A stretch of DNA of 49,850 bases, taken from NCBI GenBank assembly GCA_937891765.1, contig CALAGQ010000068.1, forward strand, positions 1 through 49,850, given 5' to 3'. This document shows positions 17,363 through 26,018 of this stretch, piece by piece. Made by a program: the position numbers and the translations under genes. Below the pieces are notes generated by a model. The model was not told where the DNA came from and did not search any database. It saw only the letters and a list, made by a program, of their open reading frames with translations. The stretch comes from an uncultured Nitrospina sp. GTDB taxonomy: Bacteria; Nitrospinota; Nitrospinia; Nitrospinales; VA-1. Position 1 is the first letter of the stretch. Every line of letters begins with the position of its first letter.

Positions 17363-18865
17363 ATGACAGCAAAAACTCTGATGATTCAAGGAACCGGTTC
17401 CGGTGTCGGCAAAAGTCTTTTGACGGCGGCATTCTGCAGGTATTTTTATAAGGCTGGATTCAAAGTCGCCCCTTTCAAGGCACAGAATATGGCCCTGAAT
17501 TCTTTCGTCACCGAGCGCGGGGAAGAAATGGGACGAGCTCAGGCCTATCAGGCGGAGGCTTGCGGATTAAAACCGGAAGTCATCATGAATCCCATCCTGT
17601 TGAAACCTTCAGGAGATAATAATTCGCAAGTAATCATAATGGGAAAACCTGAAGGCTCCAGAAACGCAAAAGATTTTTATGCACATCATATAAGACATAA
17701 AGAGGTCGTCACTCAAGCTCTCGATGAACTCAGAGACAAATATGATCTGGTCATTATCGAGGGTGCCGGAAGTCCGGCAGAAATCAATCTAAAAAAGACG
17801 GACCTGGTCAATATGTTCATCGCTGAAAAGGCGGATGCACCGGTATTACTTGTCGGTGACATTGATCGAGGAGGTGTGTTCGCATGGCTCAAAGGCACCT
17901 ACGACCTCCTCACCGACAAAGAGCAGGAACGGGTGATGGGATTCATCATCAATAAATTTCGAGGAGACCTGGACCTTTTGCAACCAGGTATCGAACAATT
18001 TGAAGCAATGGTGAGCAAACCGGTTCTAGGTGTCGTCCCCTACTCCAAGGACATGGTTATTGACGAAGAAGATTCCATGCCGCAAAGGTTTTATTCAGCC
18101 GAGCAAAATGCCGAAGGGATTTTGAACATCGCTGTCATTGAACTTCCACGAATGTCCAATTTCACCGACCTGTCGCCGCTTGCGTATGATCCTTCTATTT
18201 CGTTGCGATATGTCCGTCATCCTTCGCAAATGGGAAATCCGGATTTAATCATAATCCCCGGCAGCAAAAATACTGTCGCTGACATGAATTTTTTGAATCA
18301 GCAATGCCTGACCCGTGAAATTCTAAAATGCCATCAAGCAGGCACTCTGGTTCTTGGGATTTGTGGCGGATTCCAAATGCTCGGAAAATTTATAAGGGAC
18401 CCTGACAATCTGGAGAGCCTGGAAAAAGAAGCCGAAGGACTAAGCCTGTTCGATTTTGAAACCACACTGGTAGCTGAAAAATTAACCCGACAGGTGCAAC
18501 TTGAAACTGTCAAGAGCCGTGTATTCCCGGAGGGAATCCAGTGCGAAGGCTACGAAATTCATATGGGCAGAACCACCTTTGGCAGCCCCTATCCGCCCCT
18601 CTTCTCGGCTTCAATTGGTGATAACCCCATGAATCTCGGAATCATCAATCAGGAAGGAACCGTTATCGGCACTTATCTGCATGGTTTTTTAGACAAAGAC
18701 TTGTTCCGCGAAAATATTTTGCAGTATATAAGAAAACAGAAGGGATTATCTGAGCCTCACAATAAATTCGACTATGCACAGTTTAGAACCTGCGAGCTCG
18801 ACAAGCTTGTGGATTTGATAAAAACCTCCATAGACATGGAGACGATTGAAAAAAGGTTTCTGTAA
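17363..18865 (+). CDS. cobQ: Cobyric acid synthase
   Basis: A 500-residue cytosolic amidotransferase that adds four amides (b, d, e, g) to adenosylcobyrinic acid a,c-diamide using glutamine and ATP. The N-terminal ATPase domain has the P-loop GTGSGVGKS at residues 10-18 and FKAQNMALNSFVT, diagnostic of CobQ. The C-terminal glutaminase domain has the nucleophile Cys in LGICGGFQMLG (about residue 334) and the His in YLHGFL (about residue 440), so it is complete. It starts four bases after btuC and should be under control of riboswitch 1. It is the only biosynthetic gene in the first transcription unit. Confidence 0.95.
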   Translation: MTAKTLMIQGTGSGVGKSLLTAAFCRYFYKAGFKVAPFKAQNMALNSFVTERGEEMGRAQAYQAEACGLKPEVIMNPILLKPSGDNNSQVIIMGKPEGSRNAKDFYAHHIRHKEVVTQALDELRDKYDLVIIEGAGSPAEINLKKTDLVNMFIAEKADAPVLLVGDIDRGGVFAWLKGTYDLLTDKEQERVMGFIINKFRGDLDLLQPGIEQFEAMVSKPVLGVVPYSKDMVIDEEDSMPQRFYSAEQNAEGILNIAVIELPRMSNFTDLSPLAYDPSISLRYVRHPSQMGNPDLIIIPGSKNTVADMNFLNQQCLTREILKCHQAGTLVLGICGGFQMLGKFIRDPDNLESLEKEAEGLSLFDFETTLVAEKLTRQVQLETVKSRVFPEGIQCEGYEIHMGRTTFGSPYPPLFSASIGDNPMNLGIINQEGTVIGTYLHGFLDKDLFRENILQYIRKQKGLSEPHNKFDYAQFRTCELDKLVDLIKTSIDMETIEKRFL

Positions 18866-18882
18866 CCAGAAGCAATTTTAAA

Positions 18883-19022
18883 CCAAGTCCGGTCAAGGGA
18901 AGTTTGGTGAAATTCCAACACTGCCCCGCAACTGTAAAGGGAGCGAAAGCCACGATCAGCCAATGTCAAGTTTGATGGGAAGGCGTGGTGAGTAGATAGC
19001 CCAAAGTCAGAAGACCTGCCGG
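18883..19022 (+). ncRNA. Cobalamin riboswitch 2 (upstream of btuB)
   Basis: This is a textbook aptamer. AAGTCCGGTCAAGGGAA is followed by TTGGTGAAATTCC at about 18904-18916. CTGCCCCGCAACTGTAAAGG follows at 18921-18940, then GCCACGATC and TGGGAAGGCGTGG at about 18976-18988. The B12 box GTCAGAAGACCTGCC lies at 19006-19020. It begins just after the cobQ stop and ends 25 bases before the btuB GTG. The ribosome site GAGGGAG at about 19035-19041 lies right behind the B12 box. This spacing fits translational control, in which the box pairs with or occludes the ribosome site (inference). It probably controls the whole btuB-to-cobT set. Confidence 0.93.
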
Positions 19023-19047
19023 AATTTTTATCTCGAGGGAGAAAGTA

Positions 19048-20898
19048 GTGAAAAAGCATATCCAGATATTTACATTTATCATGCTCAGCTTTTCATTGGC
19101 ACTAACGCCAGTGTATTCCGAGGAACCTGTTGAAGAGCTCCAGTCCATCGAAATCTCTTCCAGCAGGCTGAAAACAACAAAGGAAAAATACGCCGGTTCC
19201 GTCACCATCATCACGGAAGAGGAGATCAAACAGTCTGGATCGCCCACGGTGGAAAATATTTTGCGTGATCATCTGAGCCTCGGTGTCTTCAAGCAGGGTG
19301 GCGTGGGAGGAGAATCAAGCATTCGCATTCGAGGCGCGAATCAAGCAAGTACATTAGTAATTATAGACGGAGTAAGAGTTAATGGAAACACTCAAGGAAG
19401 ATTCGATTTCAGGAATCTTGGCACAGAAAATATCGAGCGCATTGAGATTTTGAGAGGGCCACAATCAACAATATGGGGAGCTGATGCGGTGGGCGGCGTG
19501 ATTAACATAATTACCAAAAAGGGGCGAGGCACCCCCTCCCATTACCTGTCATTTGAAGGCGGAAGCTTTGGCACCTACAAAGAAACTCTCGGCAGTTCGG
19601 GCGCCATTGATGACATTGACTATTCTTTTTCAGCTTCAAGAACCGACATTTCCGGTTATTCGGATTTCAACGAAAACCGAATCGCTGAAACGGGAAGCGT
19701 TCCAGAAAAAGACGGGTATGAAAACACTTCCCTCTCAACCAGAATAGGTTCCAGCTTTAAGGGGGATGGCCGGATGGAATTTATTGGTCGGTACACAAAG
19801 TCATATTCCGACTTAGATACAACAACTGGGGATCGAGAGTTTCGCGATACTGAAATTGAATCTTTTTACCTAGCTTCACCAATTTCTAAATACATCACTC
19901 CGTGGTGGAAAATCAAACTAAGCCCCAGCATAGCTTACGATGCCAATGAACCAGACACCGAACTCAATCAAGATCAAATATTTAACAGGACCTATATTGC
20001 CGACCTGCAAAATAACATTGAGTTAAATGATTATATTTCAACCGTATTCGGGGTCGAATTCAAGGCTCAAAATGGCAGGAACAACCGTAACGCCTTCACC
20101 AAAAACACCTTCAACCAGGGCTATTTTTTGCAAAGTCAGTTCGATTGGCAAGATAGAGTTCTGCTCACTGCCGGGTTCAGAAAGGACCTCAATGACAGCT
20201 TTGAGGATGCACTGACCTATAAATTTGAAGGAGCCTATAACTTTAAACAATGGGATTTCAGACTGCGCGGAGCCTATGCAACGGGGTTTCGGGCACCCTC
20301 TTTTAACGAACTCTCTTTTCCCGGAAGTGGAAACCCGGACTTAAAGCCAGAAGAATCAGAATCTTTTGAAGTTGGGATGGACAAGGATCTCTTTAATAAG
20401 ATGGTAAGGGTTGAACTCACCTTTTTCAATATCGAAATTGAAAACCTGATTACATTCCAAACTTCTAGCACACCTACCCTCAATATTGGCCGCGCTAAAT
20501 CACGAGGCATTGAAGCTCATGTGGGCACTCAACTCCCTTATAACCTACACTTTTCCAACAACTACACATGGACTGAAGCGGTCGATGAAAACAAAGATAT
20601 TCCTCTAAGACGCCGACCAAAACATCAATATTCCGCCACGTTATCCCACAACTGGAGAAACAAACTTTTCACTCAAATTGGCGTGCGAGCAAGAAGCGGT
20701 GTCTTGGATCTTGCTTCAGGCTCAAGAACCGTACCCGGATTTGCCACATTAAGAGTCTCTATGAGTTACAAGCTCAATAAAAATTTAGAACTCAATGCCC
20801 GGGGTGAAAATATTTTCGATAAAGAATATGAAGAAGTTGCCCGACGCGGAACTTCCGATGCCGCCGGGTATGCCGGATTCACCTATACATTTAAATAA
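19048..20898 (+). CDS. btuB: TonB-dependent outer-membrane cobalamin receptor
   Basis: A 616-residue outer-membrane receptor. A signal peptide covers about residues 1-24. The plug domain has SVTIITEEEI, IRIRGANQASTLVIIDGVRV and IERIEILRGPQSTIWGADAVGGVINIITKK, which are typical of TonB-dependent receptors. A 22-strand barrel with alternating aromatic strands follows, and the length is close to that of E. coli BtuB. The final strand is AGYAGFTYTFK, so a Lys follows the usual terminal aromatic residue. The start is GTG at 19048 with a GAGGGAG site, directly after riboswitch 2. Corrinoid specificity follows from the riboswitch and operon. A tonB gene lies in the same operon. Confidence 0.92.
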   Translation: MKKHIQIFTFIMLSFSLALTPVYSEEPVEELQSIEISSSRLKTTKEKYAGSVTIITEEEIKQSGSPTVENILRDHLSLGVFKQGGVGGESSIRIRGANQASTLVIIDGVRVNGNTQGRFDFRNLGTENIERIEILRGPQSTIWGADAVGGVINIITKKGRGTPSHYLSFEGGSFGTYKETLGSSGAIDDIDYSFSASRTDISGYSDFNENRIAETGSVPEKDGYENTSLSTRIGSSFKGDGRMEFIGRYTKSYSDLDTTTGDREFRDTEIESFYLASPISKYITPWWKIKLSPSIAYDANEPDTELNQDQIFNRTYIADLQNNIELNDYISTVFGVEFKAQNGRNNRNAFTKNTFNQGYFLQSQFDWQDRVLLTAGFRKDLNDSFEDALTYKFEGAYNFKQWDFRLRGAYATGFRAPSFNELSFPGSGNPDLKPEESESFEVGMDKDLFNKMVRVELTFFNIEIENLITFQTSSTPTLNIGRAKSRGIEAHVGTQLPYNLHFSNNYTWTEAVDENKDIPLRRRPKHQYSATLSHNWRNKLFTQIGVRARSGVLDLASGSRTVPGFATLRVSMSYKLNKNLELNARGENIFDKEYEEVARRGTSDAAGYAGFTYTFK

Positions 20899-20900
20899 AT

Positions 20901-22286
20901 ATGACTAAAAATATAAAAATTGGGCACCACCAGGGTTTGGTCATAGCGGGAACTCATAGTTCCGCTGGAAAATCCTCGGTATCTATGGGATTCATGCGCC
21001 TACTAAAAAACCACGGATATTCCATCAAACCTTTCAAGGTGGGCCCGGATTATATTGATCCCGGACACCACGCAAGAGCTTCCGGCCAACCGAGTTATAA
21101 TCTGGATACCGTCATGTGCACACCCAAATACGTCAAAGCCCTGTTCAGCGATATTATGAGTGATGGAGACATCGCCATCGTTGAAGGTGTCATGGGTCTT
21201 CATGACGGCGCATCGGCAATATCCGAAAAGGGCTCGACGGCAGAGGTTGCAAAACTGCTCAACTTGCCCGTCCTGCTTGTCATCGACGGCAGGGCCATGG
21301 CCCGGTCTGCAGCGGCACTGGTCCTGGGATATATGAACTTGGATCCTAAAGTAAATATTGTGGGTGTCATTGCCAATAACATTAATAGTGATCGTCATGC
21401 ACAAATAATAAAGGATGCGATTGAGCACCACACTTCCGCAAAACTTCTTGCCTGCCTGCCGACGTCGTCGGAGTTAAGCATACCCAGCCGTCATCTGGGA
21501 CTGCATCAGGGTATTGAGCAAAAGAAAGACATCTATCAAAAATGGGCGAAACATATTGAGTCCCATATCGACCTGAAATTGTTTCTAAAATTATTCAAAC
21601 TCAAAAAACCTGAACAACAGGCCTCTAGCTCAAAACTAGTACCAAGGCGCTGGAGAACAAACCCAAAATCCGTAACATTCAATATTGCTGTTGCAAAGGA
21701 TGAGGCGTTCCAGTTCATCTATCAGGACACTCTGGACTTTCTCAGTCACCAGGGTTTTAATATTGCATTTTTCTCACCACTCCATGATCTTCATCTACCA
21801 AAAAATATGGACGGCTATTATTTTCCCGGTGGTTATCCGGAACTACATGCAGAAGCTCTAAGCAGGAATCGTTCTATGATAAAGGACATCAAAAAGGCCG
21901 GACTGGCCGGGATAATGATCATCGGGGAATGCGGTGGACTCATGTATCTAGGAAAACATATCACCAACGAAACGGGGAAAAAGTTTCCTATGGTTGGCCT
22001 TTTCAATTTTGACACATCTCTCAAAGCCAGAAAGTTGACCTTGGGATATCGCAAGTTGAAACCGACCCGAACTACGAATATCAAGTTGGTTCTCCACGGG
22101 CACGAATTTCACTATTCCGCTTTCACAATGAACAAAGAACAACCCAAATTGAAAAACAGCAACCCCAACAAGAAGATAATTTCAAATGATGGATTCACCA
22201 CCAAAAACTGCCACGCTTTTTACGCGCATATATACTGGGCCGGCAATAAAGGGTGGCTGAACCATTTAATGGAAGCAAAACTATGA
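20901..22286 (+). CDS. cobB: Cobyrinic acid a,c-diamide synthase
   Basis: A 461-residue amidotransferase that amidates the a and c carboxylates of cobyrinic acid (or hydrogenobyrinic acid) with ATP and glutamine. The N-terminal ATPase domain has the P-loop in AGTHSSAGKSS (about 16-26), FKVGPDYIDPGHH and EGVMGLHDG. The C-terminal glutaminase-like domain has Cys 344 in IIGECGGLMYLG, with FPGGYPELHAE before it. Its length is that of CbiA/CobB. The gene starts two bases after btuB and ends in an ATGA overlap with cobO. Whether the cobalt-early or cobalt-late route applies cannot be told from this window. Confidence 0.93.
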   Translation: MTKNIKIGHHQGLVIAGTHSSAGKSSVSMGFMRLLKNHGYSIKPFKVGPDYIDPGHHARASGQPSYNLDTVMCTPKYVKALFSDIMSDGDIAIVEGVMGLHDGASAISEKGSTAEVAKLLNLPVLLVIDGRAMARSAAALVLGYMNLDPKVNIVGVIANNINSDRHAQIIKDAIEHHTSAKLLACLPTSSELSIPSRHLGLHQGIEQKKDIYQKWAKHIESHIDLKLFLKLFKLKKPEQQASSSKLVPRRWRTNPKSVTFNIAVAKDEAFQFIYQDTLDFLSHQGFNIAFFSPLHDLHLPKNMDGYYFPGGYPELHAEALSRNRSMIKDIKKAGLAGIMIIGECGGLMYLGKHITNETGKKFPMVGLFNFDTSLKARKLTLGYRKLKPTRTTNIKLVLHGHEFHYSAFTMNKEQPKLKNSNPNKKIISNDGFTTKNCHAFYAHIYWAGNKGWLNHLMEAKL

Positions 22287-22837
22287 GAAAACCTTCAGGA
22301 GCGGATCCCAAAAAACGCAAGGGATTGATCATCGTCAATACGGGCGAAGGAAAAGGCAAATCCACCGCCGCTTTCGGCCTGGCCATGCGTGCAGCCGGAA
22401 ACAAGATGAATGTGTTCATCATGCAGTTCATGAAAGGCCAATGGAAAGCCGGTGAGCGCAAATCTTTTGGAAAGCTGTCTCCTTATGTGGAGTTTGAAGC
22501 TATGGGCGACGGATTCACATGGGACACAAACAATATTGAACAGGACAAAGCCACCGCTCGTGCGGCTTTCGAAGTTGCCAAAGAAAAGTTACTCAGCGGC
22601 AAGTATCAAATGGTTATTTTTGAGGAAATCAATTACGTCTTGCACTATCAATTCTTCCCAGAAGAAGAATTTCTGGAAACATTACGCAACAAACCCGCAA
22701 TGACGCATGTGGTCTGCACAGGGAGAAATGCGTCCGAAAAATTGATAGAAATTGCCGATCTGGTAACAGAAATGAAGATGATCAAGCATCCTTTTAAGGA
22801 ACAGGGAATTCCTGCTCAAAAGGGCATAGAATTTTAA
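22283..22837 (+). CDS. cobO: Cob(I)alamin adenosyltransferase, CobO/CobA type
   Basis: A 184-residue enzyme that transfers the adenosyl group of ATP to reduced cobalt. The P-loop GEGKGKST lies at residues 21-28 in the reversed-strand arrangement of this family. Other marks are AAFGLAMRAAG, VFIMQFMKGQW, the EEINYVL segment near residue 115 and the VVCTGRNA strand. The start at 22283 overlaps the cobB stop in an ATGA; an upstream in-frame start at 22253 lies within cobB and is less likely. It acts on imported or newly made corrinoids before lower-ligand attachment. Confidence 0.93.
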   Translation: MRKPSGADPKKRKGLIIVNTGEGKGKSTAAFGLAMRAAGNKMNVFIMQFMKGQWKAGERKSFGKLSPYVEFEAMGDGFTWDTNNIEQDKATARAAFEVAKEKLLSGKYQMVIFEEINYVLHYQFFPEEEFLETLRNKPAMTHVVCTGRNASEKLIEIADLVTEMKMIKHPFKEQGIPAQKGIEF

Positions 22838-22856
22838 TCTATAAAAAACGTGAGAC

Positions 22857-23576
22857 TTGAACTTTTTAGCCGCCATAGGTTTTTTAACCATTATTCCCGT
22901 ACCGGCCACCACCAACGATGGGAGACAAGTTCTATACTTTCCACTGGTCGGCCTTGCTCTAGGGGGGATGCTCTATGGAGTGGACCATCTGCTGGCTCCT
23001 TACACAGAAATACGCATAGTGGTAGACGTGCTGTTTCTGGCCGTTATATCAGGCGCTTTGCATTTGGATGGACTTGCCGATACTGCGGACGGATTTTTCT
23101 CACACCGGCCCCGCGAGCGAATCCTGGAAATCATGAAAGATTCGCGCATCGGAGTGATGGGGGTGCTGGCGCTACTTTTCTGCATTCTCTTGAAACTGGC
23201 AGGGGTGGCCGGAGTAATCCATTCAGAATCACTGATCTGGCTGGTTCTGGCACCGGCGCTAGGCCGAACGGCTCAGGTCATAGGGCTTGTTTTTGTCAAC
23301 CATGTCCCATCAGAAAAAATGTTGGCGGAAAATTTTTACCAACAGGGCAAGTTTTCTCTTTTGATATTTTGTCCCCTCCCCTTCGCCATCCTACTTTATA
23401 TGGACTGGTTATTGGGATTGGCAAGCTTGATCTTATTCTCCCTGCTACTCGTCAGCTTGCTAATGTGGTTCAAAAGTAAAATTGGTGGCATTACGGGAGA
23501 CACACTTGGAGCCACAACGGAAATAATAGAAATGACATTTTTATTAATGGGTGGAGTGAGCGCTTCGATTCTTTAA
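22857..23576 (+). CDS. cobS: Adenosylcobinamide-GDP ribazoletransferase
   Basis: A 239-residue inner-membrane enzyme that joins alpha-ribazole (phosphate) to adenosylcobinamide-GDP, the last assembly step of the nucleotide loop. The family motif HLDGLADTADGFF (aspartates 71-78) is intact, preceded by the N-terminal FLTIIPVP segment. Several hydrophobic helices fill the rest, with a KIGGITGDTLGATTEIIE motif near the C-terminus. The first usable codon is TTG at 22857, giving MNFLAAIGFLTIIPVP, which matches homologues. No ATG is available upstream in frame, and the ribosome site is weak. The 19-base gap from cobO keeps it in the operon. Confidence 0.92.
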   Translation: MNFLAAIGFLTIIPVPATTNDGRQVLYFPLVGLALGGMLYGVDHLLAPYTEIRIVVDVLFLAVISGALHLDGLADTADGFFSHRPRERILEIMKDSRIGVMGVLALLFCILLKLAGVAGVIHSESLIWLVLAPALGRTAQVIGLVFVNHVPSEKMLAENFYQQGKFSLLIFCPLPFAILLYMDWLLGLASLILFSLLLVSLLMWFKSKIGGITGDTLGATTEIIEMTFLLMGGVSASIL

Positions 23577-23611
23577 GAAGAGCATTCCCTATACAGAGAC
23601 CGGGTAATTTT

Positions 23612-24871
23612 ATGTCTGGAAAAACTATTTTAGTCACGGGAGGTAGCCGAAGCGGCAAAAGCCGTCATGCTCTCGAGTTGACTGCAAACATCAATATCCC
23701 AAAAATATTTCTAGCCACCGCAGAAGCTCTAGATGATGAAATGGCTGAAAGAATCCAAAGGCACCAGAATGAACGCGGCAAGGAATGGATCACCATTGAA
23801 GAACCTCTAGACCCGGCAAGTGTATTAAAGGACCAAGGAAACCAGTCTGGATTTATAGTTCTGGACTGCGTTACTTTATGGCTGAGCAATATGATCATGA
23901 AAAATATGACACGGCAAACCATACTGGAACGGGTTCATGAATTTATCACCGAATGTAAAAACAGTAAGAGCGACATCATTGTCATCACTAATGAGTTAGG
24001 CTCTGGAATCGTCCCTCTGGAGCCTTCTGCCCGATCCTTTCGTGATATCGCAGGACAGACCAACCAGATTCTCGCAGCGGAATTCGATGAAGTGGTCAGC
24101 ATGGTATCCGGCATACCGGTCACCATAAAAACATCCGAGAAACCACACAACACAGAACAAACCAAAGATAAGAATCCAGAGCATGAGTTTTCTCCAGGGA
24201 AAAAACAGGGTCTCTATGAGGCTATATACAAACGTCGCGATGTACGCCACTTCATCCCCAAACCGGTGGACCCTGAAAAATTAGGCCGGGTTTTAGATGC
24301 CGCTCATCACGCCGGTTCCGTGGGTTACATGCAACCCTGGAATTTCCTGGTGATCACTGATCCAGAGGTGAAGAACAAAATCACCCTGAACTTTAAAAAT
24401 GCCAATGAAGAGGCCGCACAAAAATTCAGCGGCGACCAGCAAAAACTTTACAACTCCCTCAAGCTGGAAGGCATTCAGGATGCCGCAGTCAATATTTGTG
24501 TGACCTGCGACCGCACACGTTTCGGTCCAAATGTCTTGGGGCGAAATACAGTTTTTGAAACAGACTTGTTCAGCACCTGTTGTGCAGTACAAAATCTTTG
24601 GCTTGCGGCCCGCGCAGAAGGGCTCGCGGTAGGCTGGGTGAGTATTTTGTCCAACGAACAATTGAAAGAGGATTTGGATATTCCCGACCATATTCAGCCA
24701 GTGGCTTATTTATGTGTAGGCCATACGGAGTCGTTTTATCCCAAACCCATGTTGGAAACAGCTGGTTGGGCCCAACGATTGCCAGTTGAAAAATTAATCT
24801 ATTATAATAAATGGCAGGGAACATCGACGGACTTTAAGGTTCATTTTCCCGACTCGACTAAAAATGATTGA
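23612..24871 (+). CDS. cobU-bluB: CobU-BluB fusion: adenosylcobinamide kinase plus dimethylbenzimidazole synthase
   Basis: A 419-residue two-domain protein. Residues 1-173 are CobU: P-loop GGSRSGKSR at 10-18, guanylylation-site His 51 in RIQRHQNERG, and TNELGSGIVPLEPSARSFRD at 126-145. They phosphorylate adenosylcobinamide and transfer GMP from GTP. A charged linker (about 174-198) leads to BluB at about 199-419, which cleaves reduced FMN with O2 to make 5,6-dimethylbenzimidazole. BluB marks are YKRRDVRHF with Asp 210, GYMQPWNF near 238-245, GRNTVFETDLFSTCCAVQNL and GWVSIL with Ser 344. Asp 210 and Ser 344 correspond to the residues reported as essential in BluB. No stop or frameshift interrupts the join. 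It overlaps cobD by 8 bases. Confidence 0.93.
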   Translation: MSGKTILVTGGSRSGKSRHALELTANINIPKIFLATAEALDDEMAERIQRHQNERGKEWITIEEPLDPASVLKDQGNQSGFIVLDCVTLWLSNMIMKNMTRQTILERVHEFITECKNSKSDIIVITNELGSGIVPLEPSARSFRDIAGQTNQILAAEFDEVVSMVSGIPVTIKTSEKPHNTEQTKDKNPEHEFSPGKKQGLYEAIYKRRDVRHFIPKPVDPEKLGRVLDAAHHAGSVGYMQPWNFLVITDPEVKNKITLNFKNANEEAAQKFSGDQQKLYNSLKLEGIQDAAVNICVTCDRTRFGPNVLGRNTVFETDLFSTCCAVQNLWLAARAEGLAVGWVSILSNEQLKEDLDIPDHIQPVAYLCVGHTESFYPKPMLETAGWAQRLPVEKLIYYNKWQGTSTDFKVHFPDSTKND

Positions 24872-26018
24872 CAATAAAAAACCGGAAAAATTGCAGGTGC
24901 CAGAAATCCCCTACCCCGTGCACGGTGGAGACCCACGCGCTATGGCGGAAGCTTCCGGGATCGACCCCGACAAGCTGATTGATTTCAGTGCCAGCATCAA
25001 CCCTATATCCCCTCCCGGTTGCGTATCACAATTATTACTGGAAACACCGCGACTCTTGCGCGAGTATCCAGACCCTCACTGCACTGTAATTACGAAAAAT
25101 ATTTCTGCGGCAACAGGTATTCCTGAAAACTGGATTCGTGTGACCAATGGTTCAACGGAAATGATTTATCTTCTTCCCCACTTACTCCGTGAAAGACAGG
25201 AGGTTGCCATCCTTGACCCGTGTTTCTCCGAATATGAAAAGGCGTTTACGGCTTTTGGCGTTCAGGCTCATTCGATCCCATTAAATTCCGATACAGGATT
25301 TCAAGCCGATCCTACTTTGTTATTCGCCCAACTGGATAGCATCCAGCAACTCGGAGCCATTGTTTTGGGGAATCCTGCCAGTCCCACCGGAAAACTTTAT
25401 GGAGACTTCCTGCCTCATCTGCAGGAGTATTGTGAGGAACGTGCAACTATTTTAATAATTGATGAAGCATTTATCGATTTTTCCTCTCCCGATAATTCTG
25501 CCTGGAATCTATTGAAGAGAAACTCAAACTTGATTTTGATTCGATCCCTGACCAAGTTTTATTCGCTTCCGGGACTTAGAATTGGTTACGGAGTCCTACA
25601 TCCAGAAAAAAATAGTGTCATAGCTCCTCACCAGTATCCATGGTCGGTGAACGCTTTGGCCCAGGCCATTGGCGCTGATGTCATTTTGGATAGGGCTTTT
25701 CAGGAGAAGACCCGGAACTGGACCCTCGAGGAAAGAAGTTTCATGTTTCAGGCATTAAACTCGGTTCGGGAAATTGAGGTTTTTGCTTCTGACGCTAATT
25801 TTCTATTATTCCGTGTTCGAGATGGCAGCGAATCCACTGGCCGGAGTTTATATCAGCATTTATTATTGCAGTCGCTCCTTATAAGAAATTGTGGAAACTT
25901 TAACGGACTCGACGAAAGTTTTTTCCGGATTTCGATGAGAGAGCGTGGAGACAACCTGAAACTGGCGGATTCTATTTCTGAACATTTCTCATCCAGCAAA
26001 CAGGCTTATAAAAAATGA
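24864..26018 (+). CDS. cobD: L-threonine-O-3-phosphate decarboxylase, CobD/CobC type
   Basis: A 384-residue PLP-dependent enzyme of the aminotransferase I fold. It makes (R)-1-amino-2-propanol phosphate, the linker between corrin and the lower ligand. The N-terminal HGGDPRAMAEASGI followed by LIDFSASINP is typical of cobalamin-linked members rather than histidinol-phosphate aminotransferases. The PLP Lys is near 231 in IRSLTKFYSLPGLRIGYG, with NGSTEMIYLLP binding the phosphate and LGNPASPTGK upstream. It overlaps the cobU-bluB end by 8 bases and ends in an ATGA overlap with cbiB, so the product passes straight to CbiB. Confidence 0.9.
   Translation: MIDNKKPEKLQVPEIPYPVHGGDPRAMAEASGIDPDKLIDFSASINPISPPGCVSQLLLETPRLLREYPDPHCTVITKNISAATGIPENWIRVTNGSTEMIYLLPHLLRERQEVAILDPCFSEYEKAFTAFGVQAHSIPLNSDTGFQADPTLLFAQLDSIQQLGAIVLGNPASPTGKLYGDFLPHLQEYCEERATILIIDEAFIDFSSPDNSAWNLLKRNSNLILIRSLTKFYSLPGLRIGYGVLHPEKNSVIAPHQYPWSVNALAQAIGADVILDRAFQEKTRNWTLEERSFMFQALNSVREIEVFASDANFLLFRVRDGSESTGRSLYQHLLLQSLLIRNCGNFNGLDESFFRISMRERGDNLKLADSISEHFSSSKQAYKK

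Noticed and set aside
22850..23479. A 209-codon GTG frame overlapping cobS
   Set aside because: The cobS frame carries the HLDGLADTADG motif; the other frame reads as random basic and Ser-rich sequence.
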